This document shows positions 26,964 to 37,193 of a DNA stretch of 64,000 bases, piece by piece. The notes beneath the pieces are model-generated. The model ran no database searches, had not been told where the DNA came from, and worked only from the letters and a program-made list of their open reading frames with translations. The DNA comes from Melampsora larici-populina 98AG31 (lineage: Eukaryota; Basidiomycota; Pucciniomycetes; Pucciniales; Melampsoraceae): positions 799,076-863,075 of the forward strand of contig NW_006768801.1 in the NCBI RefSeq assembly GCF_000204055.1. The letters run 5' to 3'. Numbering within the stretch: position 1 is the stretch's first letter; each line of letters begins with the position of its first letter. The position numbers and the translations under genes are program-made.

Positions 26964-27468
26964 ATCTATTGGAAAGAGAGTAAGTATTTCTATCATCATC
27001 ATTATCGTATTACCACTAATACTGTTACATCGGTAGAAACCTTTAGATCAATATCTGAGCCATCTTTTTCGCTCTTAACTCATCTTTTCTCGTTTTTATT
27101 TATTCCTCCGAAAACTTAGGTACATTGATAATCATTCTTTTACTTATCTTTTTCACTTGTATTAACATCTTATTATTTTGTCTATTTCTATAACTGTTTG
27201 TTGTTCAGGTTAGTCCCGCGTCTGCATACGTGTGGAGTTTGGAGAAGTGTGCTTACAAATAGCACAATATTATCAGGTTAGCTATGATTGAAATTAATAA
27301 TATCTATTGGAAAGAGAAAACCTTTAGATCAATATCTGAGCCATCTTTTTCGCTCTTAACTCATCTTTTCTCGTTTTTATTTATTCCTCCGAAAACTTAG
27401 GTTAGTCCCGCGTCTGCATACGTGTGGAGTTTGGAGAAGTGTGCTTACGAATAGCACAATACTATCAG
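26964..27468 (+). repeat. Two-intron segment followed by its own spliced copy (locus B)
   Basis: First copy: piece a (26964-26979, 16 bp), insert 1 (26980-27036, 57 bp, GTAAGT to CGGTAG, with CTAATAC inside as a branch-site candidate), piece b (27037-27119, 83 bp), insert 2 (27120-27208, 89 bp, GTACAT to TTGTTCAG), piece c (27209-27276, 68 bp). After a 25-bp spacer beginning GTTAGC (27277-27301), pieces a, b and c recur directly joined (27302-27317, 27318-27400, 27401-27468), with two mismatches in c and both inserts removed at GT/AG. The next bases are again GT. A T/C-rich stretch precedes the first copy. No coding role is apparent. The segment may be the 5' leader of a transposon or host transcript. 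Confidence 0.8.
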
Positions 27469-27499
27469 GTACTAGCGGTGTCTCTAGCCATTTACATCG

Positions 27500-30400
27500 A
27501 TGGGCGTTGTAGGGTGTCCATGTAGAATTATTGTCTCTGCACTGCTGATGAACCACCCAAATTCAACTCCACTTCGTCGCTCTTCATGTCCACCCACACC
27601 TTGCAAGAATGTACCTGGAATGATTCAGCCTTTGTCTGATGGCTGGGCTACTATACCACTTCCAGGTGTTTTGTGCAGAAATGGTAAGACTTTGAAGAAT
27701 CAGAGCACAGGAAAGACAAACCAACAACCAAAGAAAAATCAACAAACGGTGAAATCAAAACGGGCCAGAGAAAAATCATCAAAACAGGACTCACAGGTGG
27801 CAAGCCAATCTTCATGATCCCCATCTTGTGCATTTTTATTAAGGCTGATGAGAGTGTCTAAACTCTAACAATAGGGATTCAAGAAGAATGTCCCATCGGA
27901 GGACAAGATGAACCAGGACTCCGATGACAACCTGAATTACCGACAGGCAGCAAAAAAGGCCAAAGTTCTCATAGAAGCTGTATCAGAGGATGGGTATGAT
28001 GATGTGACGGATTACTTTGCTGAACCTATTTATGAGGGAGATGATGTAGTTCTTTAGGTTATTTTCTTCCAAGCCTTTTATTAGCTGCTGATATCTGTTA
28101 GATGTTTGACAATGACAGGATTGATCACTGCCGGCCATTGCCTACCCCTGCCTTTGGTGTACTAAGAAGGCGGGTCGTGCTGCGTATGACTCACTTCGTA
28201 ATTTGAAGATACATCGTGATGGATCTGTGGGATATGTGATATGTTCTGTCCTATATGTACACTTCCTACGGCTAAGGTTGTCAGTGCCACTCGCCATCCC
28301 GGGTTGCCATCCCAGTGTTAGGCATGTTTCTCCACACCACATTCACTTGGACACGCGCACTTAGCTCAGTGGTTAGAGCACCCTCCTAGATATAGGGATC
28401 AGGTCGTGGGTTTGAGTCCCGCAGTGCACATTTTCTTTTCTGACATTCTAATAGGATCTTCAGGTAAACAAAATCAATACCCATGTAAGGGGTGACAACA
28501 CACTATCAATGCTGGGGCCAAACCGCCTCCTTCAGCTCACAAGGCCAAAGCAAAGAAAGTCAATGATAATCAGAAACAGATGTCTGAATTCTTTGAGTCT
28601 AAGGTTAGTTTCAAAAACGAAGTCCTCAATCAAATACTGGCAGTTTGGATACTTGGGCAAGCTCTTCTGTGGAATTGGATCAAGGGTATCACTTGCAACT
28701 GGCCTTTTGGTACGCTAGACGTGATGCCAAGATTTTTGGCCGCACATGGGTCAGCAGGGAAGCTGCTGGTATGTATGTGTTGTTCCAAGACACCGTTTTG
28801 AAGGAAATTGCCGTAAGTAATTTAAATCATTTCTTAAGTGAGGCTTTAAAGTGTGTGAAACAATTTGTTTGTTACTGATTTAGTTTTTCAATTTGAAAGG
28901 GAAATGTGGGCCGCTTTACCCTCACCCACGACGGTCGGACAACACACAACAAAATCCATGCGTTTTTAGGCGCTGCTGTCACATTCATTGACAAGAATTG
29001 GGACTACCAAGTCCGCCATCTTACTCTTAAACTTGTAGCTTGGCACCACAATGGTGAATGGCTCGCACAGCCACTTGTGCACTTCATGAAAAAGCAAATG
29101 CTTCAACATAAGATAAGTAACTCTTATTTTTTTGTTTTTTGGACCGAACCACTTGAATCCTCACATAATCTTATTTATCTACATGCTTGCCCAGGTGACC
29201 AATTTGGGATCAAACAATATCACAATGGCAAAGGAAATGCACTCACAGTTTCTGAAGGAGGAGGTGCAGTGATCTCAAGCCAACCTCAACACAGCAGCTG
29301 ATCCAACCTCACCCAGTCCCAATCCAGCCGCCAAGCTCCCATCTTACACATGGAACCCAGATACCGACTATGCGAGGTGTTTCCTTCACAAGGTTTCCTC
29401 AACTGTCAAGCGTGGCCTTCAGGAGCTAGGGCGCACAACTCCATCACAAGCTCAGCAACGTGAATCTTTACTTGGTGTATTTCCAATTCCTGGAACGTTA
29501 CCAGTCATTGCCAAAGAAGAGGACAGCAAATCAACAGAAGTTATCGTCATAGACCCAGAAGATGAAGATAATGATTTACCTTTACCTGAATCATGACTCT
29601 GAAGGTGAAGATTTGGATCTGAATGCTCCAGATTACGACAAGGATCATGAAGCACAACTCGATGAGGAGGATCCCAAGGTTTCCAAAACTAGTACAACCA
29701 AAGTGTTCCAGAATAGTGCATCACGGAAGCACGCAAATTGTCTCAATAATTTGATCTCTAAGGTACATATGTCTTTTTCAGTTAATGTTGTTCTCAAAGT
29801 TTGACATGTCCTCTCAACTTAATCAGGCAAATTTTATATCCCGCCGGGTGGCTCGTTCTGCAGCGTGGAGGCAACATTTTGCAAGAGTGGCAAAGAGCAT
29901 GAACCTGAAGCTGTTACCTTTAATACCGGGGTACAATCAAACTCGTTGGAATTCAGAGTTTGACTCTCTCAATCGGTTGGTTCAAGGACAAAAGGTGAGT
30001 GATCAAATACAATACCTTTTGTCACACTGTCTGTGATCTCATTTGTTACTTCTCATATCTGTGTTTAGGTTATTGACAAGCTTCTTGCTGAGGACCTTGA
30101 GCGTGTCAGGTCTAAGAAAAGACGTACAAAAACGACTAAAAAGCCTTGTGGATACTTCCACAAGATCTTTCTTGCTCCAGACGACTGGAATTCTCTTGAA
30201 GAACTGACCAATGAACTGTCTGTAAGTGTTCCTATTGAAGTCGATTAAATGGGTCAAGAGCTAACATTTTAAACAGCCCTTCTTGGATCTAACCAACAGA
30301 ATGGAGGGCGATGGACCGACTGGATCAATGGTCATCCCTGAATTCTATGCTCTCAAGATGCATCTCACCGCTCATGCCAGCAAACTTTTATTGGGTGATG

Positions 30401-31084
30401 TGCTTCTACCCATGATTGCTTCGATGCAGGCTCGTGTGGACAAGTATCTAGACAAAGCATTAAGATGCGACGCAATGGTTATGGCCAGTCTCCTGAACCC
30501 TTTCTTTCAACTTCAATTTTATGAAAAAGCCTTTGGTTCACAACACAAACACACTATCTGAGCCCAAAATCTCTTTCAAACCAAATTCAACGAGCAAAAG
30601 GCAGAGCTTGGCTCATTGATCATTAATCCTACAGTTCCCCCACCTACTGCTCCACCAACAAGATCTGTAGCCGCCAATGTCTTTCATTTATTCAAAGCTC
30701 AAGAGCCCTTGGTGCAGCCTGATGAAGTTGCCACCTATCTTAAGGGAGCACATCCAATGGGACTCACTGACAATGCACAAGAACACAAGGCTATTCTACC
30801 CGGGTGGAGGGTACATTCTTCCTGTAGTATACATTATACTACTATTGTTTACCTACTTGTTGTATTTGCAGGTCAATAGTAATGCATTTCCAGTGCTTGC
30901 ATTGCTTGCAAGTGATTTTTTGAGTCTCCCAGCAAGCTCAGCCATAGTCAAACAATCCTTTTCAGCAGCAGCCAATATTTGTTCATCTGATTGGGTCCGT
31001 CTTGTTCCACGCACAATTGAGTGCTGTGTTGGTTCGCGTCTTTGGATACAACAGGGAGTTCCTCTGGCACATAATATACCGAGG
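27500..31084 (+). pseudogene. Decayed hAT-family transposase gene with introns
   Basis: Exon-like blocks in order: Lys-rich N-terminus (27540-27800); acidic block (27870-28058); BED-type zinc finger (about 28150-28240, YPCLWCTKKAGRAAYDSLRN then H); linker (28508-28602, QMSEFFESK); RNase-H-like core blocks (28640-28812, 28900-29110, 29195-29270); block with ARCFLHKVSSTVKR (29330-29595); RWNSEFDSLNRLV (29825-29993); and C-terminal hAT dimerisation block (30872-31084, FPVLALLASDFLSLPASSA, then FSAA). Most joints have GT and AG. Defects: a frameshift near 29590-29600, an in-frame TGA at 30559-30561 (CGA-to-TGA type), and a tRNA-like insert at 28355. Transposase catalyses cut-and-paste movement with 8-bp duplications; this copy should be inactive. 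I could not identify its terminal inverted repeats. Confidence 0.85.
28355..28430 (+). tRNA. tRNA-like sequence, possible tRNA pseudogene or SINE head
   Basis: Acceptor arm GCGCACT pairs with AGTGCAC (one C-A mismatch). D arm GCTC...GAGC is perfect, and the T arm GTGGG/CCCGC has one G-U pair. The A box TAGCTCAGTGG is perfect and the B box GGGTTTGAGTCC has one change. TTTT follows immediately, a Pol III terminator. The anticodon arm is irregular: CCCTC/TAGGG with one mismatch and a loop CTAGATA (nominal anticodon AGA), plus an 8-base variable region. A real serine tRNA would have a long variable arm, so identity is unclear. It sits inside the hAT transposase pseudogene, which favours a retroposed tRNA or SINE. 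TFIIIC, encoded in this window, would bind such boxes. Confidence 0.5.
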
Positions 31085-31560
31085 TAAACAAAGCCATTCT
31101 GGCATTTGGTGGCAAAAAGAAGAAGTAAAAAAGAGAATATAAAATATCAAAACAAAAAGCTGTAACTCTAAATATGATATTAAAATAATCAAAGTATTTT
31201 TTCTTGGCTTGCAATCAAGCTGAGCCTTCAATGCTTTACGCGCATCACATCACATCAAGATTTTGCAATGCCGATGCAATGCGCCTCTGAGCCCCTCAAA
31301 AAACCCAATGTGATGCGTGCAACAGCCCCGTTGCACACATCACATCGCATCAGCCCAACGTTGCACAGAGGTACAAGCACAAAGATGTACATTTGTACAT
31401 GCATACAGCTTCCTCAATAAAAATGTTGCCTTTCAGATCCATGGAAGCCTGAGGCCAGCCCCGGGGCTCTATTTATCACAGCCTTCAACATGCAGAATTT
31501 TTTACCAAAACACTATGGATGAATAATTTGAATTTTGGCCCACACCAGCCTGGTAGAACC
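31085..31560. other. Possible 3' end of the hAT element
   Basis: After the transposase stop, the region 31250-31380 is rich in GCAATGCG, GCATCACATC and CGTTGCAC motifs in both orientations, as in hAT subterminal regions. I could not find a matching left end upstream of 27500, so the element borders are not fixed. Confidence 0.4.
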
Positions 31561-31713
31561 AAGGGTGAAACTGTTAGAACCTGGTAAGCTTGGAGATGCA
31601 AGAGAGGCTTCAAGGGTGAAACTGTTGGAACCTGGTAAGCTTGGAGATGCAAGAGAGGCTTCAAGGGTGAAACTGTTAGAACCTGGTAAGCTTGGAGATG
31701 CAAGAGAGGCTTC
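31561..31713. repeat. Three 51-bp tandem repeats
   Basis: Units at 31561-31611, 31612-31662 and 31663-31713 start AAGGGTGAAACTGTTRGAAC and differ by one base; a partial fourth begins at 31714. 51 bp is a multiple of three and all units are open in one frame on each strand, but no start or homology supports a protein. Confidence 0.9.
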
Positions 31714-31849
31714 AAGGGTGATCTGAATAGCTAGATGAATTGCTAAGTGAGGGAACAGTCTACTAGCATGAGGAATAGACTAAAGACAACCCAGTTCAGT
31801 ACAAGCATATGAGGTTAAGTGTATAAGCCTTGTAAGAGTCAGATCATAA

Positions 31850-32255
31850 CAGCAACTATACTATACCGGTATAGGTATAGTTGGTTACAGTAGTGTTTAC
31901 ACCATACTATACTATACTGGGTATAGTACAGTTGAACTATACTTTACCCAACTATACTCAGTATAGTATCCTTTCACCAACTATACTCAGTATAGTATCC
32001 TTTCACCAACTATACTCAGTATAGTATCCTTTCACCAACTATACACAGTATAGTATCCTTTCACCAACTATGCCTGGAAAAGTGTTATATATGTTTTCCA
32101 TCAACTTATCCAACTATACTGCACAGTATAGTTCGGTATATCTGAGTATAGTTCATCTATACTATACCGAGTATAGTTCAAGTACAGTATAGTTTGACTA
32201 TACTATACCAAGTATAGTCAAGTATAGTATAGTATAGTATAGTATAGTTGCAGCC
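31850..32255. repeat. Tandem and palindromic TATACTATA-rich repeat region
   Basis: Four 29-bp direct repeats (31950-32065) start AACTATACTCAGTATAGTAT. They are surrounded by many TATACC, GTATAG and CTATAC inverted motifs and end in a (TATAG)n microsatellite (about 32219-32247). CTATAC/GTATAG are reverse complements, so single strands could fold extensively. No coding content. Confidence 0.85.
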
Positions 32256-32459
32256 TTGGTAGAACCCTAACCCTATACAAATTGGCTGGTTATGGATCTG
32301 CGCAGGTCTGCATTTGCATGGGTCTGTATTTGCACGGGTATGCATTTGCATGGATTTGACTGCATTAATTTGGATTAAGGCACACCAGAAATCCCAGAAC
32401 ACAACTCAATATCATGAAGGTACCTACAATTGTAGTCTCATTGAGCTTGTTGGATGTAA

Positions 32460-32666
32460 CACAGCCAACAAATTTACCTCAGATTGAGGAATCTGAGGTA
32501 TCATTGGACTCATATCCTTGGACAGAATCTTTCCAAGCTTTTGATCTGAGGTATTTTTTGCGCCAAAAGATACCTCAAATCAAATCCTTGGACAAGCTCT
32601 GTCCAAGAGGTTACATATGATGATGCCCCAGATCCTGAGACCTGAGGCATCTATGTTGGCAATGTG
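32460..32666. mobile_element. Older miniature inverted-repeat element, related in style to the one at 22929
   Basis: Left end CACAGCCAACAAATTTACCT and right end complement CACATTGCCAACATAGATGC are recognisable diverged inverted repeats. The interior shares TCCTTGGACA and TGTCCAAG motifs with the 206-bp element at 22929-23134. No matching target duplication remains, as expected for an older copy. Confidence 0.5.
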
Positions 32667-34973
32667 ATTTAAATAATGCATCATTACCAAGAAAATTATT
32701 TTGAACCTTTCTCTATCATTAAGATATTTCAATTGGAAAGATTTCAATTTATACATCATTCACATGATCTTCTCATGATGATGTGGTCTATTTGAAAGGA
32801 ATGGGAACATTCTCACTCAGTAACTGCTTTAAATTACTCATTTTATTTGATCTCTTCATTGCAGACATGATGTTTCTTGTCTTTTATCTAGGCTAAAACA
32901 ATTTTCTTTCTACTCACCTTGGGAAAACACTGTTGCCTGTGTTCTTTGTCTCACTTATTGAGGACGTATCAAGAATACCAAGTACTATATTTGGACACTT
33001 GCCTGAAGCGCCTCCTCTCCTCTTCTCAAATCACCTGAACCTCTGCCCAATCCTCTCCGTGTTGGAGGCTGACCACCACCTCTACCAAGACCAAAGCTCT
33101 GGTTATCTCCTCTTCCTCCAAAGCTTCTGTGTCCACCACTTCCACTGTGAAAACTGTCTCTGCCGTGAGTGTTTTGATTACTTCCACTAGCCAAATGTGA
33201 GATCAATCTTCCACAGGTCACCACTTGAATTGGGAATCTGAATTATTTGCTGCCAGATCCCACCCTATGTGGTAACTTCCTGTCCATGGGAATATGTATT
33301 TCATTGCCCCTCCAATCTGGTATGGGTTATCTGGACACAGGTGATCAACATTTGCCTTTGAGTCAGAGCTTGCTCCCATAAAACCTTGTTCTTGGTTCCA
33401 ACATCTGATAACATTCTATCTTGGATCAAGTGGCCCCACATGTTAGTCCGGTGAGTAATATTGTTCCCAACTGGAGCCCAGGCTTGGTGAACTTTTGACT
33501 TAAGACTTGGTAGGATCTTTTTGTGCACCTCTAGTCTTGTTGCAATGTCTTCTCAGTTGTATGATTCTCCCCAGTATTTCACACATAGGTCAAAGGAGTC
33601 TGGCCACTGTAAGTAATTGTTGCCAGTCATTTGGCACTTTCATTCCTGTATACCAAATCATGTCTGTACAAGGTTTTTCTGGTGTTGATCTAGTTGTCAT
33701 ATGGGCCTTGTCTGCTTGTAGTCAAGTCATATCCAAGACTGTTATTTTGAGGTGACCACTTGTGTTGGTGAGTTATGTTTTGTCATCTGGTGTCACAAAC
33801 AGTTGTGGGAGTCATTGACTCCAGTCAGTATCATTCTATCATCATCTCTAACTCTTTTTATCAATTATATTCTGAGAAATAAAGTTTTTAAAGGGTTTAA
33901 TTTTTCAGGAAAACATCATGGCCACTCTTTTCATATCACTACAGTCATATCTTTGGCTATATCTGCCTTCTTGGCCACACTTTATATCTTGGCCATACTT
34001 CTTATATTGTATGTTTCACTTTATATTTTGGCCACTGTTTCACATCCCAGTCACACTTTCTCTTTGTCAGCTCAAGATGAGAGTAGATGACTCAAGGCCT
34101 ACTAATCTCTACTACTACAAAGTATGTGGAGGGGTGATTTACGCAATTGATTTGGATGAGGAATTATTTCTGGGCAAAAGCAGTATCACACAAAGGACTG
34201 CAGTTCTTGGAAGCTGCAGCCTGTCAAGCTTGGTGATATGGAGAAGAAAGTTGAAGAATTTAGGTAGGTGTGATGTTCTTGTGGTACTTATATAGACTGA
34301 TGTTGCTTTTGCTTCTAATTCCGTCTTTTCCTCCTGCCTTCTGATTACCATCCTCAGGCAGTGTGGTTAACTCTTCTTCATTTTCACCTCATTTACCACT
34401 GTGCCTCTCTTCGCCTCTTGCTCTTCAATGATTATTTTCTGATTCTCCGCCTTCACTTCCTTCTTTGTCTGTTGTTTATTCTTCCTTTGGATACCTAGCA
34501 TTTCCGTCTACATCGAGGTAACTTGGGAGCCGGATTTTGAGGATATTGTGGGATCGGTGATGTTGAGGTGGGCGAGTGTGAGAGTGGAATTCAACTTGGT
34601 GGATGATGGTGTGTGGTGTGTCTCGCAAGGAAAGACTCGGATGGGGTGTTTGATTTGGTGCAAAGACTTGTTTAAACCCATACCTTACACATCTCACCAT
34701 GGCTAAATACCCAAAGGCGAACTTTGGTTCTTGATCAATCAAAAGTTTTCTTTCATTCTCCTCATCTGGCTCATTTAACAGGCGGTTTCAACACCAATAT
34801 CAGCAATACTTCTCAAAGGGAAGCGCATGCTTTGATTGCCTGAACACCTCAAACGTCGATTGAAGCTGGAAGAGTTGGGAGGGTTTCCTCAACTCACAGC
34901 GTAAAACTTGTTATTGCTGAGCGACACACATCAATTCGGTTGTGGAATTTAAATTCAAAAATGACTGAACTTA
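32667..34973. other. Decayed repeat region; minus-strand RGG-rich frame
   Basis: The minus-strand frame at 32985-33224 contains RSFGGRGDN, FGLGRGGGQ and GLGRGSGDL. The minus-strand translation of 33300-33650 (KYWGESYN, QAWAPVGNNITHRTN) is continuous apart from stops. Together these resemble a degraded retroelement gag or other repeat-encoded protein, but I see no CCHC knuckle, protease or reverse transcriptase, so no family is named. Confidence 0.3.
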
Positions 34974-35027
34974 TTTTTATTATCCAAACTCTCAACCACT
35001 TTTTTATTATCCAAACTCTCAACCACT
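34974..35027. repeat. Perfect 27-bp tandem duplication
   Basis: TTTTTATTATCCAAACTCTC and its continuation occur twice in direct succession (34974-35000 and 35001-35027). Simple local duplication in non-coding sequence. Confidence 0.85.
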
Positions 35028-35885
35028 TCAAAGACGGAACAAATACGAAGAAGGCACGAAGAGGGATCTCGAGGATCTTTCTGGCGTATCGATGGTTCCT
35101 TGTACAAGAGGAAATCATTATCAAATTGCGCAAGTCCTCAAAGCAGATTCTACAGGTTCTTTGTGCTATGCCATTGTTCCAGTGCACCAGTCGATTTTGG
35201 AATCCAAAAGCATATATCACTGAACCCATGATCAATTTCTACGCACAATCTCAACTTCGATGTCAACGGAAGAAAGGATGTGCTACGAAGGCATGAAAAG
35301 GAATTTGGAGGATCTTTTTGCCGTCTAGATGACACTTTGTACTTTAGGTACAAATCTACTGAATGAAATCATGATCGAATGAGAATTGCTTGAACAGATC
35401 TAAAGGATTCTCATCAGTGATACATTTGTACATAACTAGAAGTAGGATCATTACTGAATAAAATCCATTATTCGGAAATGTACAAGCTGCACAGGAGTTT
35501 GAATTGGCCTAATGAAATGCATCATCAAAAACATACATTTCGTGAACGCGTCTCACTAAGAGCTCAGAGCATATAGCCCAGCTGAGCCCCACCTGGAAAA
35601 GCTTGGCTCCCTAGATGAAAAAATGTGGAGTAGAGATCCCATTGCCTTCCGTTAAGCTATGAGTACACGTCCAATATGATTTGTTGTGAATGAAATACAT
35701 CTCTTATCTATTTCTCAAGTCACAGCAAAACGTACTAATAAGCATTATCAAGATGATTGAGATCAAACGGTTCAGATATCCATGGTTCTGAATTTATAAC
35801 CTAAACTGCACTTCTACACCAATTGAAATCAAAGTTAATCAAATAGATGAACCATAGCATCATAAATAATTTGAAGAATAATTCT

Positions 35886-36180
35886 TTAGAGGTCGCATGT
35901 AAGAAGAGGTCGAGGAGAACTAGGAAGACCGTAGTTTGATGAAAATCGAGCTGAAAAGTGTGGAGAAAGCAAACATCAGAGTCTGAGCAAAAGGAAACAA
36001 ACTCAAAATCAAAAGAAATTACATACCAATTACAACTTCAAAAACTCAGATGGAAGCGTGCCAGTAGATTTTGTTTAGGAGGAGTGGGAATATAGCATCG
36101 AGAGGGTTTGGAGGAGGAGCAACTGGACCAGACTCGGTATCTTTCTCGGTGACAGTAGAGAAACACAAAAACCCTCTGAA
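35886..36180 (-). pseudogene. Broken paralogue of the small membrane-protein gene at 36685
   Basis: The minus-strand translation gives EKDTESGPVAPPPNPLDA and, after an intron-like gap, NYGLPSSPRPLLTCDL and a stop. These match EKDIELGPVAPLPKPLDA and NCGLPGPPQPFLTCEV of the downstream gene. The middle is frameshifted or carries a stop, and the N-terminal membrane part is not recognisable. It is a tandem duplicate in the same orientation, about 0.8 kb away. Confidence 0.6.
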
Positions 36181-36684
36181 GATGTCAAACTTTGTTGAAG
36201 CCAATTCCCACAATAATAGCCTTATGATGAAGAAAGCAAGCTATTAATTTGGTATCTTTGAAATCCCTATTCATCCGGCCACTTCGATGCATTTGAAAGG
36301 AGATGTTGATATATGTCTTTTGATTACAAATTAAATTGAACGATAGAAGTAAAGGAGCTCAGAGTGAGGGTATTTAAAGTACTAATTTATTCGAATATCG
36401 GCAATGACTCGATACGAATATTCAAAAAGTAAACTCCTACTCATCATCGCAAAACAATAACAACAAGAACACATTTCAAACAAGAGAATGGAATGGTCAC
36501 AAAACAAGACATTGAGATAAGGAAATCAATCAAGGAACGTGTCGCCTGCCAAGTCACAAGAGATTTGGGGAGAGTCAAAGGATTAGATAAATCATGATAC
36601 ATAATGAATTTGTGCTCAGAAAAGATGAATAGATGACGAATGAAGGCAGAGATAACATACCAAGATGAAATCGAGTCAAGTTCT

Positions 36685-37193
36685 TCAAACTTCACATGTT
36701 AAAAAAGGTTGAGGAGGACCAGGAAGACCGCAGTTTGAGGGACCTTCACCTAGAAGCAATTGTCAATTCAGGAAGAGTTTGTTAGACTGGTTTATGACAT
36801 CATGAGAAGGAAGAATTGTAGGAAAGATAACATACCTAGATCAATTTCAACAAATTCGGCTGGAAGGGGGATTGGAGCATCAAGAGGTTTCGGAAGAGGA
36901 GCTACTGGACCGAGTTCGATATCTTTCTCAGGAATAGTCGAACGCTCCTTTGGAAGAGTGTCGTGGCGAAAGTAAAGAATATGAGAATAGAAATAAGCCC
37001 AAGGAAGAATGATGTACAAGTTTTTAGCGATGAGTTTAAGGAGGAACGACTCTGGAACTTTGCGAGGAGAGATCTTGTGAGTGCCCCAAATCAAAAAGAT
37101 AACAAAGAAGAAGTTCAACGGGAAGTAAACAAAGAGGGTTTTTTGAAAACGAGGACCGAAGATCATTCTAAAAGTTAACTTGGGGAGAATCAT
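36685..37193 (-). CDS. Small membrane protein with proline-rich tail, unknown function
   Basis: Two exons (36836-37193 and 36685-36749) encode 140 residues. Residues about 18-38 (FVYFPLNFFFVIFLIW) form a strongly hydrophobic helix. A second hydrophobic stretch lies at about 52-75 (LLKLIAKNLYIILPWAYFY). The tail is polar and Pro-rich (GPVAPLPKPLDAPIPLPAEF) and ends GLPGPPQPFLTCEV. The donor GTATGT and acceptor TCTAG fit in phase. I do not recognise the family. A degenerate paralogue in the same orientation at 35886-36180 shares the Pro-rich part and the C-terminus; that the C-terminus crosses an intron in both copies supports the exon call. The start could be further upstream, although no better ATG is visible. 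Confidence 0.5.

Noticed and set aside
24826..27208. Inserts in the spliced-copy loci as mobile introner elements
   Set aside because: The three inserts share no sequence with one another and have no terminal inverted repeats or target duplications; loss by splicing is simpler.
32985..33224. RGG-rich frame as a retrotransposon gag
   Set aside because: No zinc knuckle, protease or reverse transcriptase nearby, so only a generic decayed-repeat label is justified.
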